DNA from: Actinomycetota bacterium
GTDB lineage: Bacteria; Actinomycetota; Actinomycetes; Propionibacteriales; Propionibacteriaceae
NCBI GenBank assembly: GCA_016213595.1
Contig: JACRAA010000043.1
Location: 1 to 12,214, forward strand
DNA length: 12,214 nucleotides
Direction of reading: 5' to 3'
The stretch's first letter is position 1, and each line of letters begins with the position of its first letter. The notes under the pieces are model-generated. The model searched no databases and was not told the origin of the DNA. It saw only the letters and a list, made by a program, of their open reading frames with translations. The translations under genes and the position numbers were made by a program. Of this stretch, positions 1-7,123 are shown one piece after another.

Positions 1-362
1 ACCTCGCGCAGGCCATGTTCGGCGACATCCAGGTCAGGATCCGCCCCAACTACTTCCCGTTCACCGAGCCGAGCGCCGAGCTGGACCTCGAGTGCTTCGT
101 CTGCCACGGCGCCAGCGTCAACGACCCGGCCAACCCCTGCCGTACGTGCTCGAGCGAGGGCTGGATCGAGTGGGGTGGCTGCGGAGTCGTGAACCCGCGG
201 GTGCTCACCGCCTGCGGCATCGACAGCGAGGTGTACTCGGGGTTCGCGTTCGGGATGGGCGTCGAGCGGACGCTGATGTTCCGCAACAACGCGGCAGACA
301 TGAGGGACATGGTCGAGGGCGACGTCCGGTTCAGCCGGTCGCTCGTGGGAGGAGCACGATGA
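1..362 (+). CDS. pheS: Phenylalanyl-tRNA synthetase alpha subunit, C-terminal part (5' end outside window)
   Basis: This is the last ~120 codons of the catalytic alpha subunit of the cytoplasmic PheRS heterotetramer, which charges tRNA-Phe with phenylalanine. The reading frame is open from the left edge (codons begin at base 3) to the TGA at 360-362. Visible class II synthetase features are RPNYFPFTEPSAE (motif 2 region), WIEWGGCGVVNP, and the motif 3 segment SGFAFGMGVERTLMFR followed by DMRDMVEGDVRFSR, the usual PheS C-terminus. Between them is a small insertion with CxxC (CFVC) and CxxC (CRTC) pairs, at about 93-149, which I recall from Streptomyces-type PheS and which mycobacterial PheS lacks. 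Its stop overlaps the pheT start by 4 nt (ATGA), so the two subunits are co-translated. Identification is secure; only the N-terminal part and the promoter are missing. Confidence 0.96.
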   Translation, partial: LAQAMFGDIQVRIRPNYFPFTEPSAELDLECFVCHGASVNDPANPCRTCSSEGWIEWGGCGVVNPRVLTACGIDSEVYSGFAFGMGVERTLMFRNNAADMRDMVEGDVRFSRSLVGGAR

Positions 363-2857
363 GGGCGCCGGTGTCCTGGGTCCGCGAGTACGTGGCGCTG
401 CCGGACGAGGTGACCGGGCGCGACCTCGGGGACGCCCTCATCCGCGCCGGCCTGGAGGTCGAGGGCGTCGAGCCGGCGACCGAGATCAGCGGCCCCCTCA
501 CGGTCGGCCGCGTCCTCAGCTCCGTGGACGAGCCGCAGAAGAACGGCAAGACGATCCGCTGGTGCCGGGTCGACGTGGGGCCGTTCAACGAGGGAGCCAG
601 CGAGCCGGACGAGAACGGGGGCTCGCGGGGCATCGTCTGCGGCGCCCACAACTTCGCAGCGGGCGACCTCGTCGTCGTCGCCCTGCCGGGGACCGTACTG
701 CCCGGGGGGTTCGAGCTGACCGCGCGCAAGACGTACGGCCACATCTCCGACGGCATGATCTGCGCGGTGGACGAGCTGGGGATCGGCACGGACCACACCG
801 GGATCCTGGTGCTGGCCCCCGGGTCGGCCGAGCCCGGTGACGACGCGCTCGAGGTCCTCGGCATGACCGACGAGGTGCTCGACATCGCCGTGACGGCCGA
901 CATGGGCTACTGCCTGTCCGTACGTGGCCTGGCGCGCGAGACCGCGCAGGCGTTCGGGGTGTCGTTCACCGACCCGGTGGCGCTGACCACCCCGGCCCCG
1001 GTCGCCGACGGCTTCCCGGTCCGCAGCGACACCGAGCACTGCCCGTTGTTCGTCGCCGTCTCGGTGACAGGCGTCGACCCGACCAGGCCCAGCCCGGACT
1101 GGATGGCGAGCCGCCTGCGCATGTCGGGCATGCGGTCCGTGTCCCTGCCCGTCGACATCACCAACTACGTGATGCTCGAGACCGGACAGCCCCTCCACGC
1201 GTACGACGCCGACCGGCTCGCCGGCGGGATCGTCGTCCGGGAGGCGCGAGCGGGGGAGAGGCTCACCACGCTCGACGACGTCAACCGGGTGCTCAGCCCC
1301 GAGGACCTCGTCATCACCGACGACTCCGGCGTGATCGGGCTGGCCGGCGTCATGGGCGGCCAGACGACGGAGCTGACGCCGACGACGACCAAAATCCTCA
1401 TCGAGGCCGCGTCCTTCGCCCCCGTACGGATCAGCCGTACCGCGCGCCGCCACAAGCTGCCCAGCGAGGCGTCGCGCCGGTTCGAGCGGTGGGTGGACCC
1501 TGCAGCCGCGTACTCCGCGGCCCATCGGGTCGCCGACCTGCTCGTCGAGCTCGCGGGCGGTACAGTCGCGCCGGCCGAGACCGTCTTCGGCGCGGTGCCT
1601 CCGATGCCCTGCCAGACGATCCGCGGCACCCTGCCTGCGGAGGTGCTCGGCGCTCCCGTGAGCGTCGACCGGGTCGTCGAGATCCTTCGCGGCTCCGGCG
1701 TCGAGGTGTCCCGGGAGGGCGACACCCTCCGGCTCGTGCCGCCGACCTGGCGTCCCGACCTCGTCGACGCGTACGACTACGTCGAGGAGGTCGGCAACAA
1801 GGTCGGCCTCGACTCGATCGAGCCGGTCCTGCCGCGCCCGATCGGCGGCCGTGGCCTGACCGCTCGGCAGAAGGCCCGGCGGGCGCTCAGCGCCGCGCTG
1901 CCGGCCGCGGGCTACGTCGAGGTCATCCAGTTCCCGTTCCTGGCCGAGCCCGACCTCGACAAGCTCGGCGTCCCGGGCGATGACGAGCGACGCGACCTCG
2001 TACGGGTCGCGAACCCGCTCGCGGAGACCGCGCCGTACCTGCGGACGACCCTGCTGCCCGGTCTCTTCGGTGCCGTCCTGCGGAACCAGTCCCGCGGCCA
2101 GACCGACCTCGCGCTGTACGAGGTGGGCCCTGTGTTCCGCGGCCCGCTGGGAGTGGCACCGATGCCGTCGGTCGAGACGCGGCCCTCCTCGGAGGAGCTC
2201 GCCGCCATCGACGCGGCCCTTCCGCACCAGCCGGTCCTCGTGGCCTGCGTGCTGTCCGGCGAGTGGCTTCCGGCCAGCGCGGGCCGTCCCGCGGTGCCCG
2301 CCGGCTGGCAGCAGGCGATCGCGTTCGCTGAGACCGCGGGCCGCGCCCTGGGCGTCCGGGTCGAGCGCTCAGCCGACTCGTACGCTCCGTACCACCCGGG
2401 CCGCTGCGCTCGCCTCACCGTGGGCGGCGTCACGGTCGGCTACGCCGGAGAGCTCCATCCGTCGGTCTGCCAGGCGTACGGGCTGCCGGCGCGTTCGGCG
2501 GCTGCCGAGCTGTCCTTCGACGTGCTGTGCGACCTCGTGCCCGGCCCCGGGTCGGTGACGCCCGTCTCGTCATGGCCGGTGGCCAAGGAGGATGTCGCGC
2601 TCATCGTCGACGCGTCCGTACAGGCGGGTGACGTCGAGGCCGCGCTGCGGGAGGGCGCGGGCGACCTGCTCGAGGACGTGCGGCTCTTCGACGTGTACGT
2701 GTCGGAGGCGATCGGGGAGGGTAAGAAGTCTCTTGCCTTCGCACTGCGGCTGCGCGCGCCGGACCGGACCCTCACGGAGGCGGACGCCGCTGCGGCCCGC
2801 GACGCTGCGGTGGCGGTAGCCGCGGAGCGGTACGGAGCTGTGCAGCGCATCGCCTGA
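359..2857 (+). CDS. pheT: Phenylalanyl-tRNA synthetase beta subunit
   Basis: This 832-residue protein is the beta subunit of PheRS; it binds tRNA and carries the editing site that hydrolyses mischarged Tyr-tRNA-Phe. Domains in order: N-terminal segment from RAPVSWVREYV; an EMAP-II-like tRNA-binding OB fold at about 40-152 (GPLTVGRV, GIVCGAHNF, GMICAVDELG); the B3/B4 editing domain at about 205-400, with SLPVDITNYVMLETGQPLHAYD near 260-280, GLAGVMGG near 327 and SEASRRFERWVDP; B5 at about 420-490 (PPTWRPDLVDAYDYVEEVGN); a catalytic-like module; and a C-terminal FDX-ACB anticodon-binding domain at about 738-832 (KEDVALIVD, EGKKSLAFALRL). Length fits the family. The ATG at 359 was chosen because it begins the standard N-terminus, overlaps the pheS stop, and has GGGAGGAG at 347-354. 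The frame stays open upstream to base 92, but that part is a shadow of pheS. Confidence 0.97.
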   Translation: MRAPVSWVREYVALPDEVTGRDLGDALIRAGLEVEGVEPATEISGPLTVGRVLSSVDEPQKNGKTIRWCRVDVGPFNEGASEPDENGGSRGIVCGAHNFAAGDLVVVALPGTVLPGGFELTARKTYGHISDGMICAVDELGIGTDHTGILVLAPGSAEPGDDALEVLGMTDEVLDIAVTADMGYCLSVRGLARETAQAFGVSFTDPVALTTPAPVADGFPVRSDTEHCPLFVAVSVTGVDPTRPSPDWMASRLRMSGMRSVSLPVDITNYVMLETGQPLHAYDADRLAGGIVVREARAGERLTTLDDVNRVLSPEDLVITDDSGVIGLAGVMGGQTTELTPTTTKILIEAASFAPVRISRTARRHKLPSEASRRFERWVDPAAAYSAAHRVADLLVELAGGTVAPAETVFGAVPPMPCQTIRGTLPAEVLGAPVSVDRVVEILRGSGVEVSREGDTLRLVPPTWRPDLVDAYDYVEEVGNKVGLDSIEPVLPRPIGGRGLTARQKARRALSAALPAAGYVEVIQFPFLAEPDLDKLGVPGDDERRDLVRVANPLAETAPYLRTTLLPGLFGAVLRNQSRGQTDLALYEVGPVFRGPLGVAPMPSVETRPSSEELAAIDAALPHQPVLVACVLSGEWLPASAGRPAVPAGWQQAIAFAETAGRALGVRVERSADSYAPYHPGRCARLTVGGVTVGYAGELHPSVCQAYGLPARSAAAELSFDVLCDLVPGPGSVTPVSSWPVAKEDVALIVDASVQAGDVEAALREGAGDLLEDVRLFDVYVSEAIGEGKKSLAFALRLRAPDRTLTEADAAAARDAAVAVAAERYGAVQRIA

Positions 2858-2878
2858 CCTCACGCGGAATGGAGGCCA
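2855..2878 (+). terminator. Weak candidate hairpin after pheT
   Basis: TGACCTC (2855-2861, overlapping the pheT stop) can pair with GAGGCCA (2872-2878) with one A-C mismatch and a 10-nt loop. There is no T-tract, so it is at best a weak or Rho-assisted terminator before the argC promoter. Confidence 0.25.
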
Positions 2879-2888
2879 GCCTTCTGCT

Positions 2889-2902
2889 TGCATAATAATG
2901 TC
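2889..2902 (+). promoter_or_regulatory. ARG box 1 (putative ArgR operator)
   Basis: The sequence TGCATAATAATGTC resembles the ArgR half-site palindrome TGCATAATTATGCA at 11 of 14 positions. The left half is intact and the right half degenerate. It covers the candidate -10, so ArgR binding would block RNA polymerase. The assignment is by similarity to the general ARG-box pattern (E. coli TGAATwwwwATTCA, with TGCAT half-sites in actinobacteria) and by position upstream of argC in an operon that encodes ArgR. Confidence 0.6.
2891..2901 (+). promoter_or_regulatory. Candidate argC promoter -10 region
   Basis: In the 60-nt gap between pheT and argC the only A/T-rich tract is CATAATAATGT. It contains two overlapping -10 hexamers, CATAAT (2891-2896) and TAATGT (2896-2901). 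The second matches the -10 of the upstream rRNA promoter in this window. No good -35 is visible 16-19 nt upstream. Initiation 6-8 nt downstream would fall at about 2903-2909, leaving a leader of only a few nt before the argC ATGs at 2912/2918, and no Shine-Dalgarno is present there. A (nearly) leaderless argC mRNA is therefore likely. Confidence 0.55.
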
Positions 2903-2908
2903 GACTCA

Positions 2909-2922
2909 TGCATGATCATGCC
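2909..2922 (+). promoter_or_regulatory. ARG box 2 (putative ArgR operator over argC start)
   Basis: The sequence TGCATGATCATGCC is an inverted repeat with a single mismatch from TGCATGATCATGCA. Its first 12 bases match those of box 1 at 10 positions. Box 1 to box 2 is exactly 20 nt centre to centre, about two helical turns, as expected for two boxes bound on one face by an ArgR hexamer. It contains both in-frame argC ATG codons (2912 and 2918). Confidence 0.6.
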
Positions 2923-3955
2923 TGTGACGATACGTGTGGCAGTCGCCGGCTGTACCGGCTATGCGGGTGGCGAGGCGCTGCGGCTCCTCCTCGGACATCC
3001 CGAGGTCGAGATCGGGACGCTCACGGCCAAGTCGAGCGTGGGCTCGCTGCTCGGCGAGCACCTGCCGAACCTTCCCGCCCTCGCGGACCGGCCGATCGTG
3101 GACACGACCGCCGACAACCTGGCCGGCCATGACGTCGTGATCCTCGCGCTGCCTCACGGCGCCTCCGCGGAGATCGCCGCGCAGCTCGGCGACGACGTGC
3201 TCGTGCTCGACATGGGCGCCGACTTCCGGCTCGCCTCCAGCAGCGAGTGGGAGAAGTTCTACGGGTCTCCGCACGCGGGGACCTGGCCGTACGGGCTGCC
3301 GGAGATACCGGGCCAGCGGGAGGTCCTGCGGACGACGAAGCGGGTAGCGATCCCGGGCTGCTACCCCACGTCGGTCACGCTCGCGCTCGCACCCGCCGTG
3401 GCGAACGGCCTGGTCACCGACGACATCGTCGTGGTCGCGGCGTCGGGCACCTCGGGGGCCGGCAAGTCCGCGAAGGTCAACCTGCTGGGCGCGGAGGTCA
3501 TGGGCTCGGTCTCGGCGTACGGCGTGGGAGGCGTCCACCGGCACACCCCGGAGATGGTCCAGAACCTCGTCGCGTGCGGCGCGTCCGTGCCACCCCGGCT
3601 CAGCTTCACGCCCCTGCTCGCTCCCATGCCGCGAGGAATCCTCGCGACCTGTACGGCGCCGCTGGCCGAGGGCGTGGATGCCGAAGCTGTACGTGCCGCG
3701 TACACCGCCTTCTACGCTGACGAGCCGTTCGTGCACTACATGCGCGAGGGCCGGTGGCCGCAGACCCAGTCGGTCGTCGGGTCGAACGCCTGCCACGTGC
3801 AGACGGCGGTGGATGAGACGACGGGTCGGCTCATCGCGGTTGCGGCGATCGACAACCTCACCAAGGGCACAGCCGGCGCGGCCGTGCAGTGCCTCAACCT
3901 CGCCCTGGGTCTTCCCGAGACGCTCGGCCTCAGCGACAACGGAGTTGCCCCGTGA
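2918..3955 (+). CDS. argC: N-acetyl-gamma-glutamyl-phosphate reductase
   Basis: This protein catalyses the NADPH-dependent reduction of N-acetylglutamyl phosphate to N-acetylglutamate semialdehyde, the third step of ornithine/arginine synthesis in the cytoplasm. From the ATG at 2918 it is 345 residues, normal for the family. It starts with a Rossmann motif (RVAVAGCTGYAGGEALRLL), then MGADFRL and YGLPE, then the catalytic cysteine C148 in the family signature PGCYPT. The conserved VHRHTPEM block (H207/H209) follows, and the C-terminus has KGTAGAAVQCLNL. The start is uncertain. ATG 2912 adds two residues, and an in-frame TTG at 2888 would place the promoter and operator sequences inside the gene, so I reject that. 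No Shine-Dalgarno precedes either ATG. It is the first gene of the arg operon, and its TGA overlaps the argJ GTG by 4 nt. Confidence 0.96.
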   Translation: MPVTIRVAVAGCTGYAGGEALRLLLGHPEVEIGTLTAKSSVGSLLGEHLPNLPALADRPIVDTTADNLAGHDVVILALPHGASAEIAAQLGDDVLVLDMGADFRLASSSEWEKFYGSPHAGTWPYGLPEIPGQREVLRTTKRVAIPGCYPTSVTLALAPAVANGLVTDDIVVVAASGTSGAGKSAKVNLLGAEVMGSVSAYGVGGVHRHTPEMVQNLVACGASVPPRLSFTPLLAPMPRGILATCTAPLAEGVDAEAVRAAYTAFYADEPFVHYMREGRWPQTQSVVGSNACHVQTAVDETTGRLIAVAAIDNLTKGTAGAAVQCLNLALGLPETLGLSDNGVAP

Positions 3956-5133
3956 CCTCGACGTTCGAGCCAGGACGCGAGGGCGTCACAGCAGCGGCCG
4001 GGTTCGTCGCCGCAGGCGTGGCTGCCGGCCTCAAGTCGACGGGTGGCCTCGACGTCGCGTTGGTCCGCAGTCTCGGCCCGAGGTACGACGCGGCCGGCGT
4101 GTTCACCTCCAACCGGGTCTTCGCCCCTTCGGTCCGCTGGAGCCGGGCCGCGGTGTCGGACGGCGAGCTGGCCGCTGTCGTCCTCAACTCCGGGGGCGCC
4201 AACGCCTGTACGGGTGAGGGCGGGCGGCAGGACACCGCGCGTACGGCCGTCGTCGTCGCCGAGCAGCTCGACTGCAAGGTCACGGACGTCGCCGTCTGCT
4301 CGACCGGCATCATCGGTGTCCGGCTGCCCATGGACAAGCTGGAGGCGGGGATATTGGCGGCCGCTGCGGCGCTCGACCCCTCCGGCGGGTCCGCGGCCGC
4401 GAACGCCATCATCACGACCGACACGTACGCGAAGACGGCGACCCTGGTGGGCGAGGGAGGCTACGTCATCGGCGGGATGGCCAAGGGTGCTGGCATGCTC
4501 GCGCCGGGTCTGGCGACCATGCTCGTCGTGGTCACGACAGACGCCGAGGTGGATGCCCTCGACCTGGACGCGGCTCTCAGGGCGGCGACGCGCGTCACGT
4601 TCGACCGTGCCGACTCGGACGGGTGCATGTCGACGAACGACACCGTCCTGCTCCTCGCGAACGGCGCCTCCGGCGTGCGGCCGGACTTCGGGGAGTTCAC
4701 ACGGTGCCTGACGGCTGTCTGCGCCGATCTCGCTCGCCGGCTGATCGCCGACGCGGAAGGTGCCGAGCATGAGGTGGCCATCCAGGTCCGCGGCGCTGCA
4801 ACGGAGGAGGATGCCCTCGAGGTCGGCCGGGCGGTCGCCCGGTCGAACCTCTTCAAGTGCGCGATCGCGGGCAACGACCCCAACTGGGGGCGTGTCGTGT
4901 CGGCCGTCGGTACCACCCGGGCTGCGTTCGACCCCGACGACCTCGACGTGTCCTTCAACGGGGTCATGGTGTGCCGGGGCGGTGCGATCGGCGAGGACCG
5001 ACACCTGGTCGACCTGCACCCCCGCGAGGTGCACGTGACGATCGACCTCCACGCCGGCGCCGAGCAGGCGACGATCTGGACCAACGACCTCACCCATGGC
5101 TACGTCTCGGAGAACGCGGACTACCCCACATGA
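3952..5133 (+). CDS. argJ: Glutamate N-acetyltransferase / ornithine acetyltransferase
   Basis: ArgJ transfers the acetyl group of N-acetylornithine to glutamate, releasing ornithine and regenerating N-acetylglutamate. Some ArgJ proteins also use acetyl-CoA, and the sequence alone does not settle which type this is. The 393-residue product shows NSGGANACTG (79-88), STGIIGVRLPMDK (117-129), and the self-cleavage block KGAGMLAPGLATML. There T189 is the expected N-terminal nucleophile of the beta chain after cleavage between A188 and T189. GNDPNWGR follows at 307-314, and the C-terminus ends NADYPT. The GTG start at 3952 overlaps the argC stop by 4 nt and has GGAG at 3941-3944. An upstream in-frame ATG at 3889 lies inside argC and gives a Pro/Arg-rich shadow, so it was not used. 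Confidence 0.96.
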   Translation: MTSTFEPGREGVTAAAGFVAAGVAAGLKSTGGLDVALVRSLGPRYDAAGVFTSNRVFAPSVRWSRAAVSDGELAAVVLNSGGANACTGEGGRQDTARTAVVVAEQLDCKVTDVAVCSTGIIGVRLPMDKLEAGILAAAAALDPSGGSAAANAIITTDTYAKTATLVGEGGYVIGGMAKGAGMLAPGLATMLVVVTTDAEVDALDLDAALRAATRVTFDRADSDGCMSTNDTVLLLANGASGVRPDFGEFTRCLTAVCADLARRLIADAEGAEHEVAIQVRGAATEEDALEVGRAVARSNLFKCAIAGNDPNWGRVVSAVGTTRAAFDPDDLDVSFNGVMVCRGGAIGEDRHLVDLHPREVHVTIDLHAGAEQATIWTNDLTHGYVSENADYPT

Positions 5134-5969
5134 CCGACATCAGCGCGTACGCAGGCAGCACGGTCGTCGTCAAGTACGGCGGCAACGCCATGGTCGCCCC
5201 TGAGCTCAAGGAGGCCTTCGCCGCCGACATCGCCGAGCTCCGGAGCGCCGGGGTCGACATCGTCGTCGTGCACGGCGGCGGCCCGCAGATCTCGTCCATG
5301 CTCACCCGCCTCGGCATCGCCTCCGAGTTCCGCGCCGGCCTGCGCGTCACGACGCCCGAGGCCCTCGACGTCGTCCGGATGGTCCTCGTCGGCCAGGTGG
5401 GCCGCGAGCTCGTCAACCTCGTCAACAGCCACGCGCCGGTCGCCGTCGGCATGTCGGGCGAGGATGCGGTGACGTTCACGGCTGTGCGCAAAGGCCTCGT
5501 CCTCGACGGCGTCGAGGTGGACCTCGGTCTCGTCGGAGACGTCGAGAAGGTGTCGCCGGGGCTCGTACGCGACCATCTGTCCGCGGGTCGTGTCCCCGTC
5601 GTGGCCACGCTCGCGCCCGACGCACAAGGCGTCGTCCACAACGTCAACGCCGACACGGCAGCCGCCGCCCTGGCCGCTGCCCTCGGCGCCGTACGGCTCA
5701 TCGTCCTCACCGACGTCGCCGGGCTGTACGCGGACTGGCCGCGCTCGACGGAGGTCGTGGAGCGGATCGCGGCCCGCGAGCTCGCGGAGCTCCTGCCCAG
5801 CCTCGAGTCGGGCATGCGGCCCAAGATGGAGGCCTGCCTCGTCGCCGTACGGTCCGGCGTCCCGCAGGCGACTGTCGTCGACGGCCGCGTCCCCCACATC
5901 GTCCTCGCCGACCTCGTCGGACAGGCTCACGGCACGACGGTCGTGCCCGACGAAGGAGTGACCGCATGA
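5130..5969 (+). CDS. argB: Acetylglutamate kinase (short N-terminus)
   Basis: This protein phosphorylates N-acetylglutamate with ATP, usually the arginine-controlled step of the pathway. At 279 residues it has the amino-acid kinase fold: VVVKYGGNAM with K15, VHGGGPQ (47-53), GRELVNLVNSH, GEDAVTFTAVR, LAPDAQGVVHNVNADTAAAAL (about 161-181), LTDVAGLY (193-200) and ESGMRPKMEAC (226-236). The ATG at 5130 overlaps the argJ stop (ATGA). Only 10 residues precede the first kinase strand, whereas the mycobacterial protein as I recall it has about 25 more, forming the N-terminal helix used by arginine-sensitive enzymes for hexamer assembly. The frame is open upstream, but that part is an argJ shadow rich in Pro/Arg. 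Enzyme identity is secure; loss of the helix is observed, and its effect on feedback is inference. Confidence 0.96.
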   Translation: MTDISAYAGSTVVVKYGGNAMVAPELKEAFAADIAELRSAGVDIVVVHGGGPQISSMLTRLGIASEFRAGLRVTTPEALDVVRMVLVGQVGRELVNLVNSHAPVAVGMSGEDAVTFTAVRKGLVLDGVEVDLGLVGDVEKVSPGLVRDHLSAGRVPVVATLAPDAQGVVHNVNADTAAAALAAALGAVRLIVLTDVAGLYADWPRSTEVVERIAARELAELLPSLESGMRPKMEACLVAVRSGVPQATVVDGRVPHIVLADLVGQAHGTTVVPDEGVTA

Positions 5970-7123
5970 CGTGGCAGGAGCAGTACTCGGGAAGCCTCAT
6001 CCACGCCTTCGGGATCCCGTCCCGCGAGCTCGTGCGCGGGGAAGGCGTCCACGTGTACGACGACGAGGGCACGCGGTACCTCGACCTGCTCGCCGGGATC
6101 GCCACTGCGTCCTTGGGCCATGCCCACCCCGCGTACGTCGCGGCTCTGGCCGACCAGGCGGCCACGTTGTCGCACATCTCGAACCTGTTCACGTCGCCGA
6201 ACCAGATCGCCCTCGCCGAGAAGCTGTCGGCGCTCCTCGGCCACGACGCGAAGGTGTTCCTGGCGAACTCCGGCACCGAGGCGAACGAGGCAGCGTTCAA
6301 GATCACCCGCCGTACGGGACGGACGCGGCTGGTCGCAGCGGAGGACAGCTTCCACGGCCGCACCATGGGTGCGCTCAGCATCACCCACAAGGCCGCGTAC
6401 CGGGAGCCGTTCGAGCCGCTGCCCGGCGACGTGACGTTCGTCCCGTACGGAGACGCCGAGGCCCTCGCTGAGGCTGTCGACGACACCGTGGCCGCCGTCG
6501 TGCTGGAGCCGATGCAGGGGGAGGCCGGCGTGGTCGTACCGCCCGACGGCTACCTCACCGCCGCGCGCGAGATCGCGAGCCGCCACGGCGCGCTGCTGTG
6601 GCTGGACGAGGTGCAGACAGGGATCGGCCGGTCCGGCCGCTGGTTCGACCACCAGCGCGAGGGCGTCGTCCCTGACCTCGTCACCGTCGCGAAGGGCCTC
6701 GGCAACGGGTTCCCCGTCGGCGCCTGCCTCGCGACCGGAGCCACGGCCGACCTCATCCAGCCGGGCATGCACGGCACGACGTTCGGCGGGAACCCCCTCG
6801 CCTCACGGGCGGCGCTCACGGTGCTGGGCATCCTCGAGCCGCTGCTGCCGCAGATCAACGCCGTGGGGGACCGCCTCGCAGCCGACCTGACCGGACTGCC
6901 AGGAGTCGTGGCCGTCCATGGCCGCGGGCTGCTGCGCGGCGTCCAGCTCGATCAGCCCGTCGGTCCGGCACTGGTCGCCGCGGGCCTCGAGGCGGGCTTC
7001 ATCCTCAACGCCGCCCGTCCCGACCGGATCCGGCTCGCGCCGCCGCTCATCATCACGAGCGACGACCTCGTCCCGTTCGTCGAGGCGTGGCCCGGGCTGT
7101 ACGAGCGAGCACTGTCCGCATGA
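5966..7123 (+). CDS. argD: Acetylornithine aminotransferase
   Basis: This PLP-dependent class III aminotransferase converts N-acetylglutamate semialdehyde plus glutamate to N-acetylornithine. Family members may also serve as succinyldiaminopimelate aminotransferase in lysine synthesis. The 385-residue protein shows YLDLLAGIATASLGHAHP near 38-55, the phosphate-binding NSGTEANEAAFK (101-112), SFHGRTMGAL (128-137), EPMQGEAGV (181-189), LDEVQTGIGRSG (213-224) with the PLP-ring Asp, and the Schiff-base lysine K243 in VAKGLGNG. HGTTFGGNPL follows, all expected residues being present. The ATG at 5966 overlaps the argB stop by 4 nt and is preceded by AAGGAG at 5953-5958, a good ribosome-binding site. 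It sits in the operon between argB and argR; in many actinobacteria argF comes directly after it, but not here. Confidence 0.96.
   Translation: MTWQEQYSGSLIHAFGIPSRELVRGEGVHVYDDEGTRYLDLLAGIATASLGHAHPAYVAALADQAATLSHISNLFTSPNQIALAEKLSALLGHDAKVFLANSGTEANEAAFKITRRTGRTRLVAAEDSFHGRTMGALSITHKAAYREPFEPLPGDVTFVPYGDAEALAEAVDDTVAAVVLEPMQGEAGVVVPPDGYLTAAREIASRHGALLWLDEVQTGIGRSGRWFDHQREGVVPDLVTVAKGLGNGFPVGACLATGATADLIQPGMHGTTFGGNPLASRAALTVLGILEPLLPQINAVGDRLAADLTGLPGVVAVHGRGLLRGVQLDQPVGPALVAAGLEAGFILNAARPDRIRLAPPLIITSDDLVPFVEAWPGLYERALSA

Noticed and set aside
50..2227. Very long (725-codon) open frame on the minus strand opposite pheS/pheT
   Set aside because: It is an antisense shadow typical of high-GC coding DNA. 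The product is Arg/Gly/Asp-rich with no family motif, while pheT on the other strand is complete and well conserved.
2888..2917. TTG start for argC at 2888
   Set aside because: It would place the -10 element and ARG boxes inside the coding region and adds residues (HNNVDSCMI) not typical of ArgC.
3736..5097. 453-codon minus-strand frame opposite argC/argJ
   Set aside because: Same GC-driven antisense artefact; low-complexity Arg/Gly/Val/Asp product lying over well-conserved argJ.
4857..5129. Upstream in-frame extension of argB that might restore an N-terminal helix
   Set aside because: It lies inside argJ and encodes a Pro/Arg/Gly-rich stretch, not an amphipathic helix. The 4-nt overlap start at 5130 fits the operon pattern.
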